This document shows positions 47,287-58,300 of a DNA stretch of 64,000 nt, piece after piece. Every line of letters starts with the position of its first letter. Positions within the stretch are counted from its first letter, which is position 1. The stretch covers positions 2,032,501 through 2,096,500 of the forward strand of contig JAWNZC010000122.1 of assembly GCA_035771165.1 (NCBI GenBank), in the 5' to 3' direction. The translations under genes and the position numbers were made by a program. Source of the DNA: Paragorgia papillata (taxonomy: Eukaryota > Cnidaria > Anthozoa > Scleralcyonacea > Coralliidae). The notes under the pieces are model-generated. The model worked only from the letters and a program-made list of their open reading frames with translations. It did not search any database and was not told where the DNA came from.

Positions 47287-47476
47287 ATGAGTAAAATTTG
47301 TTCTCAAGCTTTTATACTCAGAAAAATGTCTGAGTATCCCTGATTCGATGTCTGAGTCCCAGTAGCCCAGTCGGCAGAGCGTCTGTCTAGATATCAGAAC
47401 GTCGCGGGTTCGAATCCCGTCAGGGATACTCAGACATTTTTCTGAGTATAAAAGCTTGAGAACAAATTTTACTCAT
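47287..47476. mobile_element. Palindromic element with a tRNA-like core
   Basis: Perfect 57-bp inverted arms (47287-47343 and 47420-47476; ATGAGTAAAATTTGTTCTCA...) enclose a tRNA-like module whose acceptor end overlaps the right arm. (TA)n follows on the right. Confidence 0.8.
47356..47427 (+). tRNA. tRNA-like sequence (probable pseudo-tRNA or SINE head)
   Basis: 72 nt fold as a cloverleaf: acceptor GTCCCAG/CAGGGAT (one mismatch, one G-T), D arm GCCC/GAGC (one mismatch), anticodon arm TCTGT/TCAGA (one mismatch) with loop CTAGATA, and T arm GCGGG-TTCGAAT-CCCGT. The A box TAGCCCAGTCGG and B box GGTTCGAATCC are intact. The anticodon would be AGA, but the variable loop is short, unlike tRNA-Ser. 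The mismatches and palindromic setting argue against a functional tRNA. Confidence 0.45.
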
Positions 47477-47521
47477 ATATATATACCGTATATATATATA
47501 TGCTATATTTAAAAAACATTG

Positions 47522-47618
47522 AAATATAGAAAGGTTTGAGTACTGCCGAAATTATTGAACGTAGATTTCTAACGTTTCGGGCGAAGGCACTTCCTCAGAG
47601 AGAAACGAGAAAGGAAAA
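47522..47618 (+). repeat. Family H fragment
   Basis: GAGTACTGCCGAAAT...CTAACGTTTCGGGCGAAGG; left arm only. Confidence 0.65.
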
Positions 47619-47631
47619 GTGAAAGGAAGGG

Positions 47632-48415
47632 CCTTGTCGTCGTGTCGGGGCATATCAAAGGCGCTCCAGGCAGTCGCTATACGACACAGTTCAGACCAGG
47701 GATCACAGCTAAGATGTTAGGTGTTAATTTTATGGAGGGAGGAAAACCGGAGAACCCGGCGAAAAACCCTCGAAGCACAGGAGAGATCAACTACACGCGT
47801 AAAAACGCACAACTTGTTCACGGTTGTCAACAGGCGTGAAGAATGTTGTGCTGCCGTCCGTGAACAATGTTGTGCTGCTCGCCGTGAACAAGTTGTCAAC
47901 AAGTTGTTCACTTATGGTTCGAACAACTTGTTCACGGATAAATCAACAGTCATGAACAAGTTGTTCCAACAGCACATTTTTATAGCCAACAACGTTGTTC
48001 GCACATGATACAACATGTTGTTACAGCATGACGAAATAACAACGATGAACAACAATGTTACAACAATGGTGAACATGGTTGATGTATCAACACGTTCTTC
48101 GGTTGTTACAACATGCGTGAACAACGGTTGTTGTTTCATCAAGCTGTAACAACTTGTTGAAACAATGATGAACAATGTTGTTCATTTATCAATGTTGTTC
48201 ATATGTCAACAAGTTGTTACAGCATTGTTCAGGCAACAATGCTGTAACAACTTGCGAGATTTTTACGCGTGAACAACTCTACTCACATGACTTCCAAGCT
48301 CGACAGCGGGGTTATTCGCAAGCGGTCACCCATCCAAGTACTAACCCCGTCTAACCGGGCTTAACTTTTTGGTGAGAGGCAACGCGCTAACAGCACACGC
48401 CACCCGTGCTCCTAC
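47632..48415 (-). mobile_element. 5S-rRNA-headed SINE, copy 2, split by an insertion
   Basis: Same family as 29548-29925. The 5S part on the minus strand lies at about 48343-48311 and the body resumes at 47794-47632. The two halves are separated by the 476-bp insertion at 47795-48270. Confidence 0.75.
47795..48270. mobile_element. Insertion with ACGCGTAAAAA ends, rich in TTGTTCA/TGAACAA
   Basis: Starts ACGCGTAAAAACGCACAAC and ends TTGCGAGATTTTTACGCGT. The interior is mostly variants of GTTGTAACAAC, AACTTGTTCACG and TGAACAATGTTG on both strands. CAACT occurs on both flanks but an exact target duplication is not evident. No gene. Confidence 0.65.
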
Positions 48416-48614
48416 GTTCTGGTTAGCGGGATAACTCGTTTTCTTTTTAAAACCCTCTAATAATCCGCTGGCGGAAGTATATACAGTCTCTGAGTGTGTT
48501 CTTGTTAAGACTTTGGGAATGCATTTGTTAAATTGGCCATTGCTCACAGGTTGGGGTTTCAAATAAACTAACAAACTAATTGACCGTACCGAAAAAGATG
48601 GCGACTTGTACATT

Positions 48615-48800
48615 TAACCAGAATCCTTTGTGTGCAGTAAATATTGTTTCTTGCAGAATTATTGCAATATATGGTTTTAAAACGATCAACTTTGACAGGA
48701 ATGAAGTTCTTGATTACTTAATCCATCTTAGCATTGTAAACAATGTTTAGTTGTTATTTGAGCTGATTTGAGGTCGCAAAGCATTGTGGTTAAATGTCGG
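48615..48800 (+). repeat. Dispersed repeat R3, copy 2, just upstream of the LRR gene
   Basis: Matches 32280-32470 and ends about 65 bp before the LRR gene start codon. Confidence 0.7.
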
Positions 48801-48866
48801 CCGCCATCTTGATTTCCTAGAATTCAGTAAGAATGTAATCCCAAGCAACGTCGACTAACTGACGAG

Positions 48867-49068
48867 ATGGCCAACAACTATATCGAGTCAAATTTAGTGG
48901 CCAGGCCATTCCGAGGATCTAAAAGACGTGGAATACAACCTGACAAGCTTTGCGTGAGATTGTTTCTTCTTGATCCAGAGAAGAATATTACGAGAATTAA
49001 CAAAGACACGTGTTGTAAGAACGAAAGTGAAAGATTGAGAAGTCTTGGTTATGGTGCCCCTCCTTCAG
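48867..49068 (+). CDS. LRR gene exon 1
   Basis: The ATG in GACGAGATGGCC opens MANNYIESNLVARPF; the exon ends APPS plus one base at the donor CAG|GTAATT. Charged and without a signal peptide. Confidence 0.7.
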
Positions 49069-49089
49069 GTAATTAACGATTGGTTTGCA

Positions 49090-49122
<33 letters not shown>

Positions 49123-49288
49123 AACAAACAAACAAACAAACAAACAAACAAACAAACAAACAAACAAACAAACAAACAAACAAACAGACAGACAAACAGG
49201 CAGGCGACAGACAGGCAGGCAGGCAGGCAGACAGACAGACAGACAGACAGGCAGACAGGCAGGCAGGTAGACAGACAGACAGACAGAC

Positions 49289-49328
<40 letters not shown>

Positions 49329-52300
49329 GAAGGGACAGACAGGCGAAGGGACAGACTAATTCAACTGATTAATTTGTTCCATTGTGTCTTTTTAGATTTT
49401 CTCAACAAAGATAACAAAGTCCAATTTCCTTTTTCAATGACAACTGAAGAGTTTAAAAACAAACTTGAGGAAATCTATCCCAAGCTAAACAATGTTCAAT
49501 ATTTGTTGATGAAAGCAGATAAAAGTAATAAGCTTGAGCGCTTAAATCTTCATACATCTTTTTACAATCCTGAAGAGATTTATTACAGCAACTTGGGTAG
49601 AGGAAAACTTTATATTAGATGTGTAAAAGAGGTAACGTTTTTAAAATAATATTCAACTGGTCGATTACACGGGTTTTGTCAGCCATTTTGTTTACAAATG
49701 CTACAACGAAAGAAAACTGAAAAAATTTTATGAATTCAGTAGCCCAAGGACTAAATCGCGTATGAGTCGGATGATCACCCATTGTCAGTTATTGATATAG
49801 GGCACCTGCAATCAGTGATCACTCTCTTTCAGTCATTGATATAGAAGACCCACAGTCCAATTATATATAGGTCAGTGATCCCGCTCTTTCAGTCATTCAT
49901 ATAGAGGACCCACACTCCAGTTATATATAGGTCAGTGATCACTCTCTTTCATTCATTGATATAGAGCACCCACAGTGCAGTTATATATAGGTCAGTGATC
50001 ACTCTCTTTCAGTCATTGATAAAGAGGACCCACAATCCAGTTATATGTAGGTCAGTGATCACTCTCTTTCAGTCACTGATATAGAGGACCCACAGTCCAG
50101 TTATATATAGGTCAGTGATTACTCTCTTCAGTCATTGATATAGAGGACCCGCAGTCCAGTTATATATAGGTCAGTGATAACTCTCTTTCAGTCATTGATA
50201 TAGAGGACCCACAGTCCAGTTATATATAGGGCAGTGATCACTCTCTTTCAGTCATTGATATAGAGGACCCACAGTCCGGTTATATATAGGTCAGTGATCA
50301 CTCTCTTTCAGTCATTGATATAGAGGACTCACAGTCCAGTTATATATAGGGCAGTGATCACTCTCTTTCAGTCATTGATATAGAGCACCCACAGTCCAGT
50401 TATATATAGGTCAGTGATCACTCTCTTTCAGTCATTGATATAGAGCACCCACAGTCCAGTTATATATAGGTCAGTAATCACTCTCTTTCAGTCATTGATA
50501 TAGAGGACCCACAGTCCAGTTATATATAGGTCAGTGATCACTCTCTTTCAGTCATTGATATAGAGGACCAATAATCCAGTTATATATAGGGCATGCAGTG
50601 ATCACTCTCTTTCAGTCATTGATATAGAGGACCCACAGTCCGGTTATATATATATATATAGGTCAGTGATCACTCTCTTTCAGTCGTTGATATAGGGCAC
50701 CCACAGTCCAGTTATATATAGGTCAGTGATCACTCTCTTTCAGTCATTGATATAGGGCAGCCACAATCCAGTTATATATAGGTCAGTGATCACTCTCTTT
50801 CAGTCATTGTTATAAGCACCCACAGTCCAGTTATATATAGGTCAGTGATCACTCTCTTTCAGTCATTGATATAGAGGACCCGCAGTCCAGTTATATATAC
50901 GTCAGTGATTACTCTTTATCTGTCATTGATATAGGAGACCCACAGTCCAGTTATATATAGGTCAGTGTATGGTTATGAATTGTCTAAGAGACAATGCTTT
51001 CTTTTCTTATAGCATTTCCAAACGACAAGCGAAGGCCCTCTGGCCAAGAGACGACGTGATTCGACTACGTCAGAGGGCCCATCAAGCGATCGTGCTTGCC
51101 CGGTTTATCGAATGATTCGCCCCAGAATGGCAACTTCGCAATCAACAACTGTTTCCACTGTTCCCCCTATTACGGCAAGCGTTTCGTCAACACCGAACGT
51201 CATTGCTCCACCAGGATGCATTACCCTAACAGCGCCAGCAGTGTGTACTTCAGGAGTGCAGCTTTCGATACCAACTGATCAAAGTGGGAATGTCACAACG
51301 ACGTCGGTGTCTCTGAGTACCAATTCGCAAAATAACAGTAACAGCAACAGCAATTGCTACATATAAATCAACAGCTACAACTACTGCAACAGCAAGCACA
51401 ACAGTTGCAGCAGCAACAACCACAACAGTTACCGCGGGAGAAGCAACATCAGCAGCAACAAGAACCGATACAGCAACAGCTACTGCCATACCAGGATTAC
51501 CAACAGCTACAACAGCAGCAGCAACCTCAACAGTTACTGCAGCAGCAGCAACAACCACAACAGTTACTGCAGGAGAAGCAACATCAACAGCAACAAGAAC
51601 CGATACAGCCACTGCCATACCAGCAGCTACAACAACAACAGCAGCAGCAACCTCAACAGTTACTGCAGCAGCAGCAACAACCACAACAGTTACTGCAGGA
51701 GAAGCAATATCAGCAGCAACAAGAACCGATACTGCCACTGCCATTCCAGCAGCTACAACAGCAGCAGCAGCAACAACCACAACAGTTACTGCAGCAGCAG
51801 GAGCAACCACAACAGTTATGGCAGCAGCAGCAACACCAGCAGCAACAACAACCACAACAGTTACTGCAGCAGCAGGAACAACAACAACAGTTACGGCAGC
51901 ATCAGCAAGAACCGCTACAACCACAGCTACTGGCACACCAGCACCTACTGCAGAAGCAACAACCTCAACAGCAGCAAAATCACCACCAATTGTTACAACG
52001 ACAACCACAGCAACCGCTACAGCAAGAGCAAGTACCTGATCGTATAATCCGAGAGCCTACCCAATATTTAGCCCAGTCTCAGTCGTGCATTTCAAGTCTT
52101 TCGTCAGTATCCCCAACCATGGCGCAGCATGCCAGTAGGGTGACTACCTCTTTCATCCCGTTGGTAGATAATAGTAGTCTACGGAATCTGTTTTCATCTC
52201 CAAGTCCGGCACAATATGCTCCAGGCGTTAACCCAATGGACATGAACAGTTCTGGAAATGTGCTTAACTTTCCACAGACATTACAGCAAGCTACACAGCA

Positions 52301-55300
52301 GCGAGTGCCTAGCTTATTAGGATCATCCTATGTCCTCCAGAACGAATCAACGAGGAACGCCACGTCGCCAATGTTCTTTCCTGCTGCAGGTCAAGCAGAT
52401 ATGAGTCGTTCCTCGCCTTTAAATACTTTAGCTGACGCTACTGTAGACCTAGGGCCAATGAATGAAGAACTGGTGGAGAATGAGGGCTTTGAGGCAGGTG
52501 CGCCTTCCTCATATATGCAGGTAAGTGGTCGTCATAGAAACGTGCAGTATTTTGGACAGCGTTTATAAACTGCACTGCAGTCTACTACAAACTACCCACC
52601 CTACCCTACACTATACGCCACACGCCATATACATATACACGCCACATACACGCCAAGTACATGTATGATAATATTAATGTACATTATGTTTTTATAGGAA
52701 ACTTCGACCAATTCAAGATCAGATGAACGTAAGTTCAAATTTTGTGAGGTCTGCGTGTATTGGCGCGTCTCATAGAAATAATAGACCAGGGCGCTGAATA
52801 GGCCTAGAATGCGCGCTCTGTCACGTGACAGCCAATTGAAATTTTATTGTGCCCTTATAAATCCGCCATTTTGAATTTTGCAAGGAGTTGGGATATACGA
52901 CATTGATCGCCTCTGAAAATAAATAATTGGAGGACGTTTCATAGGGATGAATTGGATACGTTTCATAGGGATGAATTGGATACGTGCATGACAACAAATC
53001 AGCCACATACGCGTGAGCATAAAATAAAACAATTTGCAGGACACCTGCGTTATTAAACGTACTAAAAACTACAACAGTATAAGTCCAAAATTATACTTCG
53101 ATCAATTCACCACAATTACAAAAAGCAACAAAAAGATACCCTCGTGTATCGCGACAGCGTGTGCCAGTTACTGCGGTCCCGTATATAAATAGATTAATAG
53201 GAAAAAGGAAAAAAAAGAGAAAAAAGTTCAATTCAGATCAAAAGAAAAATAAATAAAAGAACGATGAAAATCCGCATAGTAAAAGCTGTTAAGTACAACA
53301 GCGAAGGTCACCAAGCAAGCTCCGGGCGGAGTTGCACTTGGGACAAATTGATCTCCATGACCGAGGTTTATCTGGATGGTATGCACAGTCCAGCGCGAGA
53401 GTGTAGTAAGATATAAGTTGATTTTTAAAGTTGTTGAGTGTTATTCCATTTAATTTCAACTCATTTGGTAGGACATTCCACGTTCTGCACATTCTTGAAA
53501 AAAATAAGCGTTGAAAAGTGAGTTTTACATTTTGGTGGCCGGAATTGAACAAGTTCGGGAGATGAGTAGAATCTGGTTATTCGTTTTGGTTGGTATGTAA
53601 CAGGTAGGAGTTGAGGATCAATGATTGCTAGACCGTTAACAGCTTTGAAGAAGAAAATCAAATCAAGATATTCATGCCAGGCGCATAAACATATTTTATA
53701 TTTCATAAATCACAAGCCAGAAATCCCTATTAGATTAGATAAAAAAACCAACAAAATACTTACTGTCGCCTTGATTAATACTACATATTCAGTATCAATC
53801 ACTTGTACGGTGTGACACAGATTGGCAAGCGGGAATCATTCAAATATATTAAATGTAAATTATTCGTAAAGGCCGCTATCGTCGCCATGTCTACATCCTT
53901 GCAGAGTTTGATGTTCGAAATGTTTTGGCGAAAGATATTGCATTCACATACCTTTATCTTTAAATTCACTAATCCAGTAAGTTTCCCGGTGCAAAAAAAC
54001 AAAGAAATTCAGTGCTAAAATACATCCATCGTCCACTCCACATATGGTCACCAACCGCGGCCGTGTAAAAAACTGTTAAAAAGTCCTAGGGCGAGTTCCT
54101 TTTGCCCTTATAAATCCGCCATTTTGTGGAGTCACTTTTTTGACTGACGAGAGATACGAGCCCGCATTCTAGGTATATTATTTCTATGGCGCGTTTGCAT
54201 GCGTGCGGGGATCTGCGCGTCTGTGTGTGCGCGCGTGTCCGCGTGTGCGCGCGCGTCTCTGTGTGTATGCTGGCGTCTGCGTGCGTGCGCGTGTCTGTAC
54301 GCATCTGCGCGCGTCTGCGTGTGTGCTCATCGTCTTCGTATAGAAATTTTACCACTGACGTCATAATACTGGACATGATTTTTTGTTACATCACACTTCG
54401 TATTACGTCATTACGTATATTTCTGCAAGACAGACGACACTAGTTATCGTCAATCCATGCAGTTGTAAAAGCAAACCTATTTCTATTTCTATTTCTAAAC
54501 TATATTTCTCTTTTCTTCAGTTGATCCCGATGACTTTGTCAAGAAGTGTGAACAAACTGGACACTTGGAGATATCTCCTGAGGTTTTTAAACATAGTAGT
54601 GTCTTAGAACGTTTACAATTATCTAGCACGGCCATTCATTCTGTAACAATTAACGAATATTGTAAGTTAGATGAAGTACTCGAAAGGTTTCCCCTCCCCT
54701 TGTCGTTGAAAGCGTTAACTATTAAGAAAAACTCCCTTGACGATAGTGACATAAAAAGCTTGGTGACTAGAGCTATTCTACACTTGAAAAACGTGGAAGA
54801 ACTAGATCTATCTAGCACTTTACTGTTGGGCAATATGCGGTTTATGTTTATTTCTGGGTTAGCCAACCTGACTGCTCTTAAGCGATTGTGCTTGCGGAAT
54901 AACAATTTAGGGCAGCAAGAAACAGCGTCTTTGGCTGTCGTGTTACCATCACTCATAAATCTAGAAATCTTAAACATGTCTAAGAATTACATTTCGGACG
55001 AAGACATGGAAAAAATGATTTGCGCGTTAGCTCAACTGAAGCATCTAAAAGTATTAGAACTCTCGGGAAACAATCTGTGTGGAACAAAGGCAGTACTTAA
55101 AGGGATAGCATCGGTTGGATCCATAGAGAAACTAGATTTTTCCTGTAATCACGGAGGGAAGTCGTCACTTGATGTCCAAAACGCTGAGAAATACGAGTTC
55201 CTCTCTTCCTTGAAGGTTCTTTCTTTGTCATCAAATTCAATGGTTCCGAAAGATATTAGTTTTCTCAGTGTAATACTTTCCTGCTGCACATCTCTCGAAG

Positions 55301-58300
55301 AACTGACGCTTGACTTTAATCATGTCGGGGTGTCTATCTGGGCGTTATGCTCGTTAACAAGAGCAGCTCACAGTTTAAAGAAGCTCAGTTTGACTAATAC
55401 TGAAATCAATGGCGAAGGCTTGAGTTCTTTCTTGATGAATTTAGGAATACTTGAAGTACTGAATTTAGGTTCCAATAACCTATCAAGCAATGATTTTCAA
55501 CATTTACAGCCTTGTTTATCAAAGTTAAGCAATTTAAGAGTGCTTAACTTGAGTCATAACCCAGGAGGTTCGTCACTTTCATCTGTATTATATCATGTTC
55601 TTCCTTTCCTTAACTCCCTGGAAGAACTAAATGTGAGCAATACGCAACTCGATGGCACTGGACTGGGTACGATATGTCCTGTAATAACTTTGTTGAAAGG
55701 TCTAAAAAGGCTTGATGTAAGCAACAATGTGGTAGGTTCTGAAGGAGCTGATGCTCTTGCTAAAGTACTTCCATCGCTTCAGTCCTTGGAAGAGCTAGAT
55801 GTGAGTAAAACTAGAGTGTGTGGCAATGGCATGAACACGATGTGTGTTGCAATAAAATCACTAGTGAATTTGAAATCACTTAGCGTGAGTGGTAATAAGT
55901 TAGGATCTGTGGCTGGAACAGCTTTGGCCATCTCAGTGTCCTCGCTTCATCTGTTGGAGGAACTAAATTTGAGAGCAACTGGTCTTGATGACAATTGTAT
56001 GAAAACATTGTTTCATAAATGCGGCTGGCCAAAGAATGTAAAAATGCTGATCCTTAGTGAAAATACATTGGAACAAAATGGTGCTTCTGCACTCGCTAGC
56101 AAGCTTTTATCAATGTCCTCGTTGGAGGAGTTGAACTTGGAAAAATGTTACATTAAAGAAGAGTGCTTTGAAGTCATTACTAATTCTTTTTCAAAACTGA
56201 TCCATTTGGAAAAACTTACTTTGAGCATGTTATTAAGTTCACGTTTAGTTGATTCTTTGGCAAGTGTGTTACCATCACTACAGTTGTTGGAAGAGCTAGT
56301 GTTGGATAAAATGTATAGTGATGACGGCACTGTTAAAGAACTGTTCGCAGCAATAGGATCATTAAAGTATTTAAAGAAACTTCATTTTAGCCTTAATTCC
56401 GTATCTCCTTCTGGTGCAGCAGCTTTAGCTAGCATGTTACCATCACTACAGTTGTTGGAAGAGCTAGTGTTGAATGACATGGATCTCTGTAATAATGACG
56501 GCACTGTTAAAGAACTGTTCGCAGCAATAGGATCATTAAAGTATTTAAAGAAACTTCATCTTAGCCCTAGTTATTTTGGTCCTACTGGTGCAGCAGCTTT
56601 AGCTAGCATGTTACCATCACTACAGTTGTTGGAAGAGCTAGTGTTGGATGTCATGGAGCTCTGTAATGATGATGGCACTGTTAAAGAACTGTTCGCAGCA
56701 ATAGGATCATTAAAGTATTTAAAGAAACTTCATTTTAGCCCTAGTTACGTATCTCCTACTGGTGCAGCAGCTTTAGCTAGCATGTTACCATCACTACAGT
56801 TGTTGGAAGAGCTAGTGTTGGATGACATGGATCTCCGTAATAATGATGGCACTGTTAAAGAACTGTTCGCAGCAATAGGATCATTAAAGTATTTAAAGAA
56901 ACTTCATTTTAACTCTAGTTACATATCTTCTACTGGTGCAGCAGCTTTAGCTAGCATGTTACCATCACTACAGTTGTTGGAAGAGCTAGTGTTGGATGTC
57001 ATGAAGCTCTGTAATGATGATGGCACTGTTAAAGAACTGTTCGCAGCAATAGGATCATTAAAGTATTTAAAGAAACTTCATTTTAACTCTAGTTACATAT
57101 CTTCTACTGGTGCAGCAGCTTTAGCTAGCATGTTACCATCACTACAGTTGTTGGAAGAGCTAGTGTTGGATGTCATGGAGCTCTGTAATGATGATGGCAC
57201 TGTTAAAGAACTGTTCGCAGCAATAGGATCATTAAAGTATTTAAAGAAACTTCATTTTAGCCCTAGTTACGTATCTCCTACTGGTGCAGCAGCTTTAGCT
57301 AGCATGTTACCATCACTACAGTTGTTGGAAGAGCTAGTGTTGGATGACATGGATCTCCGTAATAATGATGGCACTGTTAAAGAACTGTTCGCAGCAATAG
57401 GATCATTAAAGTATTTAAAGAAACTTCATTTTAACTCTAGTTACATATCTTCTACTGGTGCAGCAGCTTTAGCTAGCATGTTACCATCACTACAGTTGTT
57501 GGAAGAGCTAGTGTTGGATGTCATGAAGCTCTGTAATGATGATGGCACTGTTAAAGAACTGTTCGCAGCAATAGGATCATTAAAGTATTTAAAGAAACTT
57601 CATTTTAACTCTAGTTACATATCTTCTACTGGTGCAGCAGCTTTAGCTAGCATGTTACCATCACTACAGTTGTTGGAAGAGCTAGTGTTGGATGACATGG
57701 ATCTCCGTAATAATGATGGCACTGTTAAAGAACTGTTCGCAGCAATAGGATCATTAAAGTATTTAAAGAAACTTCATTTTAACTCTAGTTACATATCTTC
57801 TACTGGTGCAGCAGCTTTAGCTAGCATGTTACCATCACTACAGTTGTTGGAAGAGCTAGTGTTGGATGTCATGAAGCTCTGTAATGATGATGGCACTGTT
57901 AAAGAACTGTTCGCAGCAATAGGATCATTAAAGTATTTAAAGAAACTTCATTTTAACTCTAGTTACATATCTTCTACTGGTGCAGCAGCTTTAGCTAGCA
58001 TGTTACCATCACTACAGTTGTTGGAAGAGCTAGTGTTGGATGACATACATCTTTGTAATGATGCTAATGCTGAAGAACTGTTCGCAGCAATAGGATCATT
58101 AAAATATTTAAAGAAACTTCATTTTGAATCTCGTGACACACTTCTTACTGGTGTAGCAGCTTTAGCTAGCATGTTACTATCACTACAGTTCTTGGAAAAG
58201 CTAGTGTTGGGTTATATGGATCTTCGTGATGGAAGTGATGATAAAAAACTATTCCTTGCAATGGGATCGTTGAAGTACTTAAAGAAACTCAATCTTAGAG

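Noticed and set aside
47356..47427. Functional tRNA-Ser gene
   Set aside because: Stem mismatches in three arms, a short variable loop for an AGA anticodon, and overlap with a palindrome arm; kept only as tRNA-like.
48311..48343. Functional 5S rRNA gene
   Set aside because: Only the 3' half of 5S is present, joined to a SINE body; the same fusion occurs at 29548-29925.
49787..50966. CRISPR-like array
   Set aside because: The 60-bp units are contiguous with no unique spacers, in a eukaryotic intron.
51250..52008. Minus-strand Val/Ala-rich frame of 252 codons
   Set aside because: Antisense shadow of the CAG/CAA tract in LRR exon 3.
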